Source of the DNA: a virus
Reading direction: 5' to 3' (one strand)
IMG/VR virus record: IMGVR_UViG_3300023223_000459
Span: 1 to 46,381 of that record
Length of the DNA: 46,381 bases
In this document: in pieces, positions 38,484 to 46,324 of the stretch
Layout of the letters: the number at the start of each line of letters is the position of its first letter
Numbering within the stretch: the first letter of the stretch is position 1
Program-made: the position numbers and the translations under genes
The notes under the pieces: generated by a model
The model's database searches: none
What the model saw: only the letters and a program-made list of their open reading frames with translations
Told to the model about the DNA's origin: nothing

Positions 38484-39809
38484 CTAACTGAATGCGCTTC
38501 CAGCTTCGATACGACAAATGAAGTTATCATTCAGAATCTTAGCGGCTTGGAACCACTTAGAACTGATGAAGTCCTTCTGATCGAGAGGGTCGAATTTACT
38601 TCTTCCCCTGGGAGCAATACCAGTTTCCAATCTACCAGCGTTGATGTCAGTAACATCGTAAGCGCCACGACCAAATGCATACCCAGTGTAAATGGTCTCA
38701 CCAGAAGTCAATGCTTCAGGCGGGGTAGCAGCGGCGGCAGGTCCAGGACCATACAACTTAATACCCGTAGTAGCACCAGCCTCAACATTCTCGTCAACTA
38801 GTCTTGCGGTAGCGGGAGAAGTAGAGGTATAGACGTTATAGACTCTGCCTGTGGTGGCCGCTGTAAAGTCAACTGAGACATCAAAAGGAGCAGCATCTGT
38901 AGCTGAATCAGCCGTGTAGATGATTTCCTCTAGTTGTCTTTTCTTGTCTTTAGCAGTGATAATCACAGTAGCAGTCACGCCACCAGCGAATTGCCCTGCA
39001 CCAGGCGCATCAGTAACCACCAGTCCGTCTGTTACCGGAAGACCTGGATTGGTGAACTCGTGCGCGAAGTTAGTGGCTACTAGTGTAAAGCCTTCCCACT
39101 GGAAACTTCTCATGGGAGAATCCTCGAATCGGGTCCCTGCGGGAGTGCCTCGAATCAACGAATCTCTCAGATCAGTATCAGCCCTCATATCAAGGAACAT
39201 CCTACTATGTCCAACGAACATGTAAGTATTACCCTGGAACATGGGAGCCCTACCAGCTACGCCATCTGTGGTCTCTAGAGAGTTCAGACAGCTCAGGAGA
39301 TCCTGGCTAGTAATGACATCAGCGGAGGTTAATGCAGCTCTATTGGCCGCGCCTCCTGCGAATCGAACAGTAGTGCCTTCAATGAGGGCATCCTGTGCAA
39401 CTTTGTCTCGTGTTTGTGTGGTGGTTTCGGCTACCTGTCGGCCAGCTTCTGTCAGCACATTGTGGTTGGTCTCAATTCGGAGTTTATCCGTAATAGCAAC
39501 CAAGACACCATACTGACTTAGCGTGGACTCAATCTTGTTCAGACCGAGCTGACTCTCAGCCGGCGTAGTGCCTTCAGTGAGAGTTCCATTAGGTAGATCT
39601 AATCGGTTATAGCGAATCCAGCGGACAGTGTCACCCAAACCCGTAGGCATGGCACTTCGAGAAGCGAACCTCTCAAAGACTGCGTCACGCTGGCCAATTT
39701 CTAATAGTTCTTTCCGAAGCCAGACATTGACACGAGCCTCTGTAAACTGGACGGAACCCGTCGAGCTAGTAAGACTCGTAGTCTGGTTGGAAATAGGGGA
39801 AACAGCCAT
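38484..39809 (-). CDS. Major capsid protein (N4 gp56 family)
   Basis: 441 residues. GLGDTVRWIRYNRLDLPNGT, LTEGTTPAE, then STLSQYGVLVAITDKLRIE, VLTEAGRQVAETTTQTRDKV and ALIEG match the N4-gp56 family of HK97-fold capsid proteins in order. A Thr/Ala-rich insertion (about 285-380) probably forms an outer domain. It follows a scaffold-like gene. The protein forms the icosahedral shell. Confidence 0.85.
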   Translation of the reverse strand: MAVSPISNQTTSLTSSTGSVQFTEARVNVWLRKELLEIGQRDAVFERFASRSAMPTGLGDTVRWIRYNRLDLPNGTLTEGTTPAESQLGLNKIESTLSQYGVLVAITDKLRIETNHNVLTEAGRQVAETTTQTRDKVAQDALIEGTTVRFAGGAANRAALTSADVITSQDLLSCLNSLETTDGVAGRAPMFQGNTYMFVGHSRMFLDMRADTDLRDSLIRGTPAGTRFEDSPMRSFQWEGFTLVATNFAHEFTNPGLPVTDGLVVTDAPGAGQFAGGVTATVIITAKDKKRQLEEIIYTADSATDAAPFDVSVDFTAATTGRVYNVYTSTSPATARLVDENVEAGATTGIKLYGPGPAAAATPPEALTSGETIYTGYAFGRGAYDVTDINAGRLETGIAPRGRSKFDPLDQKDFISSKWFQAAKILNDNFICRIEAGSAFS

Positions 39810-39854
39810 GTGTTAGAATCCTCCGAGGACCCTAGTGACTGAGAAGCAAAGAGA

Positions 39855-40547
39855 CTATTTTAGACCGTAATCTAGACGACCAATCTCTTTTAGCATATCA
39901 GCAGACGAGAGGTCCTCAAATTGTTTGGGCTCTTCTGGCTGACCAGATGCTGGAGATGCCGTTTGAGCCGCCTGGTTTTGTTGTAAGACTTGAGTCTGCA
40001 CAGCTGCAGCAGTTTCCTGCTTTTGCTTAAGTGTGTCCTCTTGCCTTGAACCCAAGACGTATCTCAAAATCTCCTGCCGTGTGACATCGACACCCTTTGC
40101 TCGAAAATTAGCTAGACCTAACTCGACTTCATTCCTGAATTCCGGGGTAGCCTCTTTATAGGTTTCCCAAAATGCATCGTGGTCGGTTCTATCTAGACCT
40201 TTCTCAATCTTGCTAGTCACAGGCCCCATGGCCTCACTGACTGACTTTTGGACAGCCTGATTGATTAGCTTCGTAACCTCGTCCTCTTCATCAATCACAC
40301 CGGGTGTGGTTTGGGTCTGAGGGGGGTTATAGGCAGCAGTTTGAACAATTTGCATTGCTTCTGCCAATTGAGCTTCGGTTGCTTCTAATTTCTCCTGGAT
40401 TGCTTTCTTGTCACTATTGACCTCCTGAAACCGACCATAAGGAATAGTTGCAGGTGGCCCATCGGCAGGTGCCGGAGCTACGTCTACTTGTTCCCCCTGG
40501 GCGGCTGTAGGAGTTTGACCCTCTGGGGTCTGACCATCTTCGGCCAT
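39855..40547 (-). CDS. Capsid scaffolding protein
   Basis: 230 residues. Acidic, Gln/Pro/Ala-rich N- and C-termini flank coiled coils (KKAIQEKLEATEAQLAEAM). No folded enzyme domain. Its position directly before the capsid gene and its composition are those of scaffolds. It is the first gene behind the candidate late promoter at 40629 and has AAGGAGG upstream. Confidence 0.7.
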   Translation of the reverse strand: MAEDGQTPEGQTPTAAQGEQVDVAPAPADGPPATIPYGRFQEVNSDKKAIQEKLEATEAQLAEAMQIVQTAAYNPPQTQTTPGVIDEEDEVTKLINQAVQKSVSEAMGPVTSKIEKGLDRTDHDAFWETYKEATPEFRNEVELGLANFRAKGVDVTRQEILRYVLGSRQEDTLKQKQETAAAVQTQVLQQNQAAQTASPASGQPEEPKQFEDLSSADMLKEIGRLDYGLK

Positions 40548-40628
40548 TTACGCCCTCCTTTGTCATTGAACGACCTTTACGTTGTCACCACGCTGTCATT
40601 TAACGGTAGACAGACACCTAATAGCTTA

Positions 40629-40663
40629 GATGTAAGTATATATTACATAGTTCCCAAAAGCAA
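40629..40663 (-). promoter_or_regulatory. Candidate late promoter of the capsid operon
   Basis: On the minus strand, TTGCTT (40663-40658), a 17-base spacer and TATACT (40640-40635). The same 35-base block, with 25 identical positions (TTGC, TTTTGG/GGAACT, TTACATC), recurs at 45643-45677 before the terminase operon. It lies about 90 bases before the scaffold gene. Confidence 0.6.
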
Positions 40664-40693
40664 GTAAAAACTACACAGCTAAGAAAATCTCCC

Positions 40694-40727
40694 AAAAGGC
40701 CCTCAATAAATAGGGAATTCTAGGGCC
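40694..40727 (-). terminator. Rho-independent terminator after the portal operon
   Basis: On the minus strand, GGCCCT (40727-40722) pairs with AGGGCC (40703-40698) around an 18-base loop, followed by TTTT. It closes the terminase/portal operon just before the capsid promoter. The loop is long, so strength is uncertain. Confidence 0.55.
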
Positions 40728-40747
40728 ACAAAGGGGCCAGAGTGTGT

Positions 40748-41011
40748 CTAGATACTCAACTTGGTGTTTAGGACATTGTCAGACTCAATTTGGACAACCT
40801 GTTCCCCGACTTCTGAGGGAAATTGGCGAATCCAAGATAGAGCCTGGAGCTGTCCCTGGATATGGGCTAATTCTCTAAGGTCTTTAGCACCTAGATCCAC
40901 ACTTACCAATTGCTGGGTATAGTCTCGGATCTTATTGTCAATCTCTGCTTGGAGAGCTGCCCAAAAAACACTATTAGCCCCATCTGCTATCACATTGTCA
41001 GTTTTTGCCAT
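40748..41011 (-). CDS. Hypothetical helical protein after portal
   Basis: 87 residues, helical (FWAALQAEIDNKIRDYTQQL, then ELAHIQGQLQALSWI). CTAGGAGAG upstream. Small helical proteins between portal and scaffold are common and often unassigned. Function is unknown. Confidence 0.65.
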   Translation of the reverse strand: MAKTDNVIADGANSVFWAALQAEIDNKIRDYTQQLVSVDLGAKDLRELAHIQGQLQALSWIRQFPSEVGEQVVQIESDNVLNTKLSI

Positions 41012-41021
41012 TTGGTCTCTC

Positions 41022-42875
41022 CTAGATTTCTGGTATAGTATTCACTGCTCCCAAATCACCTACTGCACTGGTTGGGGCTACACCACCTCCTGGGGCTGCA
41101 CCCAAGAGAGCTTGCCCCCCTAGAGACGCATCAGTTTGTCCTGGATTGGCTGCCCCTTTACCCCTAGCACTCTCTGCTGGACCTCGAAGCTGTTCTGCCT
41201 CTAGTTTAGCTTGATCTGCTGCTGCTCGCTCTCTAATCTCTGATCCTACCAGCCAGCGGAACTTGTAATCTCCCACGATCTGCTCAGGGGTCATCTCCAA
41301 TTGGGGTGCCCCCGTAATCTCGACGTGAGACTTAAATGCTCGGAATTGTTGCTCTAATTCATGCCACATGTCCAGCATAGGACCCATGACAGATCTCTGG
41401 AGAACCTTGGCCATGATGTTCACACCTAGTTGAGCACCTGACTGAGCACCTGCTATCTCCGTGGCCGATGTTCCCTTGGGACCTAATCTGCCCTGCAAGA
41501 TGGGAGGCGCATTCATGGAATCCTGAATCATGCCCGAAACAATCTCTAGAAGAGCAAAGGCTGAACCAGAGGTATCTGGAATCTGAAGCATCTTAAGGAT
41601 ATCTTCGGGTTTCTGGGTTCCCTGGATGATAGCCCGCGGAGCCACACGAAGTTTCTTAGGATCTCCCGCAAGAGCTGTCCTATTGACTACCATCATCTGG
41701 TTATTCTGGAACCTAATGCTGTCGGCTCCTTGAGAAGCAATAGCATTGGCAATATAGGCCAGATGTTCCACTACTTCAATAAGACCCATTCCGTAAGCAC
41801 TATCAGGCATATCCATTACCCGCCAAAGCAGATAGGGAGGTTTCTGATGCCAAAAGGGATTCTGCCTAATGGTCAAGATAACATCTCCTAGGAACACGAT
41901 CTGACAGTCAACTTCGATTCCATTTCCATAGAGGTCAAATTTGCCCCAGGCTTCAGTGATCTTAAATACACCTCGCTTGGCAGCCTCGACATCTTGGGCA
42001 TTATAGCCCATAATATTCAATCTTCGCTCAATCTCTGATTCTAGACGAGAGTCCCCCACAGGAGTAGCAGAACTCTTGGGAAATTTCTCAATCATTCTCT
42101 TGACGCGCTTGACATCATGATAGATGCCCTTACGCTCCATACCCAATAGATGATTCCAGTCTACTTCAATTTGCTCGAAGAAGAATCTGACATCATCAAT
42201 GTCCCGGGCTGTCGTGGGGCTCATATAGAAGCGAAGCATGTCCACAGACTTGAAAGTGGGTCCTTCGTATCGAAAAATCTCTCTTTCCTCCACTGTAAAT
42301 CCGCTTAAGCTAGCATCTAGACCTCTCTCGGCATCATTGAAGAGTGATCTGGGTCTATAATTCCTGGAACTGATAGTCTTCCACTGAATCTTGGCAGGAG
42401 CAGTTCCATAGATAATACCCTGTCTGACAAAATGGGCAATATTTCTCTCAATCTCAGACTGGCGCAGATTGTGTCTCTGTAACTGGTAAAGGGGGAATAT
42501 CTCGGCGGCCTTCTCTTGCATGAAGAGAGGATCTTTACCCTCAATCTCGAAATTATCCAGGGATACAAAGGGAAACATCTCTCCCAGGATATGAGTCACT
42601 ACGGTCTCTACAGACTTGAAGATAGTGGGCACTCGCATATTGAGACCCCCCTCATAGAGCCAGACATCAGGTCTATTCTTCCAGAGTGCGAAATAGCGGT
42701 TCCATCTCTGCTGAATCTCTTGACGTGAATCTCTAGCCTGAAACCAGGCCGAGAACACATCTTGTTCTACTCTCTTTCTAACCTTGGAACTGGTGGCCCA
42801 ATTCTTGGGGTCTACTAGTCGAGGCAACTCTGCCTTGCCCTCATCAATGGGGACATTGAACAGTAATTCAGACAT
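41022..42875 (-). CDS. Portal protein
   Basis: 617 residues. Placed directly after TerL, with typical portal features: W-x-RYFALWKNRPDVW near the start, long helices, RAVAADQAKLEAEQ-like C-terminal helix and a Gly/Ala-rich tail. A MILE-like central region (GMGLIEVVEHLAYIANAIAS, then IRFQNNQMMVV) matches podovirus portals. Forms the dodecamer ring for packaging and tail attachment. Confidence 0.8.
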   Translation of the reverse strand: MSELLFNVPIDEGKAELPRLVDPKNWATSSKVRKRVEQDVFSAWFQARDSRQEIQQRWNRYFALWKNRPDVWLYEGGLNMRVPTIFKSVETVVTHILGEMFPFVSLDNFEIEGKDPLFMQEKAAEIFPLYQLQRHNLRQSEIERNIAHFVRQGIIYGTAPAKIQWKTISSRNYRPRSLFNDAERGLDASLSGFTVEEREIFRYEGPTFKSVDMLRFYMSPTTARDIDDVRFFFEQIEVDWNHLLGMERKGIYHDVKRVKRMIEKFPKSSATPVGDSRLESEIERRLNIMGYNAQDVEAAKRGVFKITEAWGKFDLYGNGIEVDCQIVFLGDVILTIRQNPFWHQKPPYLLWRVMDMPDSAYGMGLIEVVEHLAYIANAIASQGADSIRFQNNQMMVVNRTALAGDPKKLRVAPRAIIQGTQKPEDILKMLQIPDTSGSAFALLEIVSGMIQDSMNAPPILQGRLGPKGTSATEIAGAQSGAQLGVNIMAKVLQRSVMGPMLDMWHELEQQFRAFKSHVEITGAPQLEMTPEQIVGDYKFRWLVGSEIRERAAADQAKLEAEQLRGPAESARGKGAANPGQTDASLGGQALLGAAPGGGVAPTSAVGDLGAVNTIPEI

Positions 42876-42884
42876 TATTTTCTC

Positions 42885-44453
42885 CTAATCGGGTAAGATG
42901 ATTCTGGGTGGGCCAGCTGCTATAAGCATATCCCCACCTTTGCGAGTGGAGGAGTCCCAGTCAGATTTGCCATAGGCGCCAAAGAGATTCTCTCCCAGAT
43001 AACGCACAGCATCAGCAAGATGTTCCCAATAGCCATCTTTATTGGGTTTAGCTTGAATACGGCCGTCTCGTGTAATTTTGTAATGATAGCCATATGCTAG
43101 GGTATTTGAGAGAACGGGGCATTGACGCTGGTGGATACGTAGGCGGGCTTTTGGAGGTGTGCCAGAGAGTTCTGCAAGTAGGCCTCGGATCAGATCTATT
43201 CCATCTTCGACTCTCCTATGTGGAATACTGCCCACATCTATGCCCAGTGAGGCGAGAATCTTAAAAGTGCTGGGTCCCTTGTCAGAGGCTTGCTGGCCAG
43301 CTGGGTCTCCATAGTAGATTACGTCATGCTTGTGACGAGGAAACTTTCGCTTTATGTAGTCTAGAGTGCCCAGGCCAAATTCCTTGGCGGATATATCTTC
43401 TGGGAAATACTCTCCTAGGATAATCAGACGAGAATACTCATCCACTTGAGCGAAGATGGCTGCTGGGTGATGATAACCGAAGTCCATGCCCACATAAATT
43501 GGCCGATAGGGATTGAGTCTCAAGTCACTATCTAGATGAATATCTGGATCAAAATCAGTGCCATATACTGGCTTACCCTTGATATCTGCCCCATCCTGGC
43601 CCAGCAGAAGCATAGCCCTCTTCACTGGATCATTCTTATACTTTCTCTCTAGCTTCTTAATGTAATTGGGCGGCAGGAAGGGGTTGTCATAGGTGGAAGA
43701 CCTGAGAATCATCAGATAGGGGTCCTCTCCGTGTCCTTCCAGTAATTGCTGCTCTCGTATCTTCTTATAGACCCACATGCCCTCAATTGGGGGATTTGTG
43801 CAGGCTATACCAGCATTGATAGGCACAGTTTGGCGACGAGTAGAATCCTGAAGTGTAGAGTAGGTGATCTCGCGCAACTGGACAAGCTCATCTAGATAAT
43901 GCCAGCCGTATTCCTTCCCTTTGAAGGTGTTCTCAATTGCCACGTCGTCTAAGTCCGGTTCCTGCTTGATCTGAATGGTGCTGGGTTTGCCAGTAGTCCT
44001 TACTATAAATTCCCAGGTAGAGCCGACCTGTTTGGGGCCATCAAGTAGGACAGCAGCATTGCCGTCTGTGACCTTATCTGTGAGTCTGAGGAGTTCATCG
44101 ACTAGGTAGGCTTTTAGCTCATCCCAACGCTTACGGACCATGATTCCATAATTGTCAGGATAAAAAGTGCTGAGAGCAAGACATGTGAAGAGGGCCCATG
44201 TGGTCTTGGCAGAGCCGCGACCTCCCACCAATAGACGATCTTCCCAAAAGTTTGTGGAGGATGGAAGCTCAAAGGGATTGAGTTCGCGTTGCTGAATCTT
44301 CCTAGCAGTGGGGAGGTCCACTCCATGGAAGGCTGAGAAGGGATAGGGATTCTTCTCAAATACATAGGCAGAATTATAGAAGTCCATAAGGCCTCTATGT
44401 GCCTGAGTCGTGAGGTTCTTGCCCCCAGCACCAAATTTACTACTAGTCACCAA
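42885..44453 (-). CDS. Terminase large subunit
   Basis: 522 residues. The ATPase has Walker A GGRGSAKT (77-84) and Walker B-like WHYLDE (about 198-203). The nuclease has GMDFG, VIYYGDPAG and HLADAVRY, the three Asp positions of the RNase H-like fold. It pumps and cuts DNA into the capsid. Upstream lie small genes and a TerS candidate. The presence of a nuclease means DNA is cut at packaging, a point to weigh against protein-capped linear ends. Confidence 0.9.
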   Translation of the reverse strand: MVTSSKFGAGGKNLTTQAHRGLMDFYNSAYVFEKNPYPFSAFHGVDLPTARKIQQRELNPFELPSSTNFWEDRLLVGGRGSAKTTWALFTCLALSTFYPDNYGIMVRKRWDELKAYLVDELLRLTDKVTDGNAAVLLDGPKQVGSTWEFIVRTTGKPSTIQIKQEPDLDDVAIENTFKGKEYGWHYLDELVQLREITYSTLQDSTRRQTVPINAGIACTNPPIEGMWVYKKIREQQLLEGHGEDPYLMILRSSTYDNPFLPPNYIKKLERKYKNDPVKRAMLLLGQDGADIKGKPVYGTDFDPDIHLDSDLRLNPYRPIYVGMDFGYHHPAAIFAQVDEYSRLIILGEYFPEDISAKEFGLGTLDYIKRKFPRHKHDVIYYGDPAGQQASDKGPSTFKILASLGIDVGSIPHRRVEDGIDLIRGLLAELSGTPPKARLRIHQRQCPVLSNTLAYGYHYKITRDGRIQAKPNKDGYWEHLADAVRYLGENLFGAYGKSDWDSSTRKGGDMLIAAGPPRIILPD

Positions 44454-44634
44454 AAGTCATCCCAAAATACTTACCCCACCAACTTTTTGCGGATGGAATT
44501 GTCTTTTCACCAAGACATCCAGCTGGTAAGTCTATTTTTCGATATTTTTCACGTGGCCATACAAGTTTAACTACTGGTTTAATTTTTATCTTGAATTCTC
44601 GACGGAAAAGTCTCCAGCCAGAAAGTCTATTCAT
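44443..44634 (-). CDS. Hypothetical basic protein (weak call)
   Basis: 63 residues from ATG 44634, strongly basic (RRFRREFKIKIKP-like). It overlaps TerL by 11 bases and the gene before it by 8. No good ribosome site and no family recognised. It may be real because no other frame fills this gap. Confidence 0.4.
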   Translation of the reverse strand: MNRLSGWRLFRREFKIKIKPVVKLVWPREKYRKIDLPAGCLGEKTIPSAKSWWGKYFGMTFGD

Positions 44635-44872
44635 ATTTAAGTCCCAACGTCTCAACATACTCTGGGTCCAAATACGGATTATCATTCACACCCTCAAACG
44701 TAAAAGTCGAAGTTGTGGTGGAAGTCACATACTTGTGATTCCCACAACATGGGCAAGGAACACAGCGAGGTTGATCCTGATAGTTCGGATGCACTGGACA
44801 AGGTGGAATTGGCCCCACCATCAGCCATACTTGATTACAATTACAGACTAAATTCATATAGGTCTCACTCAT
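44627..44872 (-). CDS. Small Cys-rich protein
   Basis: 81 residues with CNCN, CPVH, CVPCPCCGNH: enough Cys and His for two zinc sites, followed by a Thr-rich strand. CTAGGAGAG-type ribosome site. Function is unknown. Confidence 0.6.
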   Translation of the reverse strand: MSETYMNLVCNCNQVWLMVGPIPPCPVHPNYQDQPRCVPCPCCGNHKYVTSTTTSTFTFEGVNDNPYLDPEYVETLGLKYE

Positions 44873-44880
44873 TTTCTCTC

Positions 44881-45063
44881 CTAGTTAAGATACCCTTCTT
44901 CATCCTCACTCTCCTCGAATACGAATCCACCGCATTCTCCCCAGCAGGTTGGACAGATAGGTCCTCGGCCAGTATAGAGCCATATCTCTAGATCTTCTTC
45001 CCCATGGAAAGCCTCGTGGGAGCATTCGATGCAGGTTTGTTGGTCCTTCTCTCTATTCGTCAT
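44881..45063 (-). CDS. Small Cys-rich acidic protein
   Basis: 60 residues: CIECSHEAFH and CPTCWGECGG give a zinc ribbon, then a strongly acidic tail (EESEDEEGYLN). It overlaps the TerS-like gene by 11 bases. Function is unknown. Confidence 0.6.
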   Translation of the reverse strand: MTNREKDQQTCIECSHEAFHGEEDLEIWLYTGRGPICPTCWGECGGFVFEESEDEEGYLN

Positions 45064-45547
45064 GTGGGTCCTCTGGCAGAGGCAAAATACTCTTCTTAGT
45101 TAGGGTCAAGGGCTCTTCAATCACTATCGTGGCGCCCACCGCAGGGATCTCTACTCTAGCGCCGCCAGGTGCCGGGATGGCTATGAATTGCAGGTTGGGC
45201 ATGTCTATCTGTTTCTTGTCAGTTCTACCCTCTATCTCATCTAGTTGTTTTTGGGCCTGTAAGGCCAACCTAGCCTTTGTATCGGCTGAGACCTCTCCTA
45301 GTGCCAGGGCATCTGCGCCAGCGTCTAAGAACGCCTGATAGAAGTTTCGCCACTCACCTAGTCTCTTCTCTGCTAAACCTAGAGCTTGGGCGTGATAGGT
45401 CATCTCTCTACGAGCAGTCTCGTGGTGTCCTTTGGGATCTATGATCTTTGCCAGTTCCGTTTGTGGGGTGCCTCGCTGGTAGAGTTCTTCAATTAGAGCC
45501 CGTTGCGGATGCTGACAGATGACACACTTATCCTCGTAAATGGCCAA
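45053..45547 (-). CDS. Small terminase-like protein (TerS candidate)
   Basis: 164 residues from TTG 45547. CVICQHPQRALIEELYQRGT, then PQTELAKIIDPKGHHETARR, resembles a zinc knuckle plus helix-turn-helix, followed by a long helix, as in proteins placed before TerL. The frame stays open for 24 more codons to an ATT at 45619 with GAGGG 5 bases upstream, which would add a basic tail (KKRKSTRKKAKKK). The start is therefore unsettled. The TerS role rests on position. Confidence 0.55.
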   Translation of the reverse strand: MAIYEDKCVICQHPQRALIEELYQRGTPQTELAKIIDPKGHHETARREMTYHAQALGLAEKRLGEWRNFYQAFLDAGADALALGEVSADTKARLALQAQKQLDEIEGRTDKKQIDMPNLQFIAIPAPGGARVEIPAVGATIVIEEPLTLTKKSILPLPEDPHDE

Positions 45548-45642
45548 GTGCCGCCTTGTAGAAGAAGAGGACTTCTTCTTGGCCTTCTTTCTGGTAGATT
45601 TTCGCTTCTTTTGGGTAATATCGTCCCTCTTTTAGCCTATTT

Positions 45643-45677
45643 GATGTAATTTTTACACACAAAGTTCCAAAATGCAA
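45643..45677 (-). promoter_or_regulatory. Candidate late promoter of the terminase operon
   Basis: 35-base element, identical at 25 positions to the block at 40629-40663, including GATGTAA at one edge and GCAA at the other (plus-strand reading) and the AGTTCC core. It lies upstream of the first late gene. Its -10 region (AAAAAT) is poor for sigma70, unlike the downstream copy, so a phage-specific activator may be needed. Confidence 0.5.
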
Positions 45678-45679
45678 GC

Positions 45680-45700
45680 AAAAAGGACCAAAATAGTCCT
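45680..45700 (-). terminator. Weak terminator-like hairpin before the late promoter
   Basis: On the minus strand AGGAC (45700-45696) pairs with GTCCT (45688-45684), followed by TTTTT. A five-pair stem is weak. Together with the next element it repeats the terminator-then-promoter order seen at 40727-40629. Confidence 0.4.
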
Positions 45701-45824
45701 ATTTCATGACAAAAAGAACCGGTAACCCCCCAAAACCCACCGGGAACTAGCAGGGAACTCTAGATTTGCCACAGAATGCCCAGAATTCCCCTAGATCTGG
45801 TGCTAATCTCTTAACTCAGCGGGA

Positions 45825-45846
45825 TGTGGCCAGTTCCCTGGCCACA
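45825..45846. repeat. 9-bp perfect hairpin, loop TTCC
   Basis: TGTGGCCAG and CTGGCCACA are perfect reverse complements around TTCC. There is no T-run after it on either strand, so it is not a terminator; it may be an operator or origin element. Confidence 0.65.
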
Positions 45847-45913
45847 GAATCTACAGATGTCGGGTATCCTTGCCAAACATAGCAGGAATTCCCGTGTAGT
45901 CTTACTGAAAATA

Positions 45914-45927
45914 GATCAAATTTGATC
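45914..45927. repeat. 14-bp perfect palindrome GATCAAATTTGATC
   Basis: A perfect palindrome with two GATC sites at its ends, in the right non-coding region. The size is that of an operator for a dimeric regulator. The HTH protein at 22476 is one conceivable binder, but nothing links them directly. Confidence 0.6.
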
Positions 45928-46027
45928 AGTATCTCACGTGCTGCGGTGCGTCATTGCGCGAGGCATCCTAAAGAGAACCCGCGCCCAGTGAGGAACACTT
46001 CGGTATTTCTATTCGCGATGCATATGA

Positions 46028-46085
46028 ATGCCGGACCGCCGTTCTGAGTGGCCCCCCAAGGGCCCAGCGAAGTCGCGGTTCCGGC
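46028..46085. repeat. Large nested hairpin (58 bases)
   Basis: Outer arms TGCCGGA...TCCGGCA with CCGC/GCGG continuing after a one-base bulge; inside, TGGCCC...GGGCCA forms a second GC-rich stem. The arrangement is stable as RNA and could extrude as DNA. Confidence 0.55.
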
Positions 46086-46154
46086 ACAAAGCAAAACTAA
46101 TAAACCTATATATTACATATAGATATCTCTTAGGTATGGGGTCTCTATACCCCG

Positions 46155-46169
46155 ATTTATAATATAAAT
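46155..46169. repeat. AT palindrome ATTTATA-A-TATAAAT
   Basis: Perfect 7-base arms in the most AT-rich stretch of the window (about 46100-46190), next to GC-rich hairpins on both sides. AT-rich unwinding blocks flanked by repeats are typical of origins. Confidence 0.5.
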
Positions 46170-46193
46170 TTATTGAAAATAGAAAGACTTGTC

Positions 46194-46250
46194 GTCGCTT
46201 TGCGTGCTGGGTGATTTGGCCGGTAGGGCCCTCACCAGTCCGTCAGCGAC
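46194..46250. repeat. Nested three-step hairpin (57 bases)
   Basis: GTCGCT (46194-46199) with AGCGAC (46245-46250); inside, GGTGA (46210-46214) with TCACC (46232-46236); inside again, GGCC (46218-46221) with GGCC (46227-46230). Three stacked arm pairs in this order are unlikely by chance in 57 bases. It could be a folded RNA or a cruciform. Confidence 0.55.
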
Positions 46251-46324
46251 TCTCTGTCGCATAGAACATGTTTCAGCTTACAGGAAAAGTGGAGAGAAGT
46301 CAATATAAAAATAGACCTAATTTG

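Larger units (their letters stand above)
45701..46324. other. Right non-coding region with nested hairpins
   Basis: No gene is seen in over 600 bases. Contents in order: two GGGAACT repeats (45742-45762), a 9-bp hairpin (45825-45846), a 14-bp palindrome (45914-45927), a large nested hairpin (46028-46085), an AT-rich block with a palindrome (46100-46190), and a second nested hairpin (46194-46250). Composition and structure suit a replication origin or structured RNAs. Confidence 0.6.
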
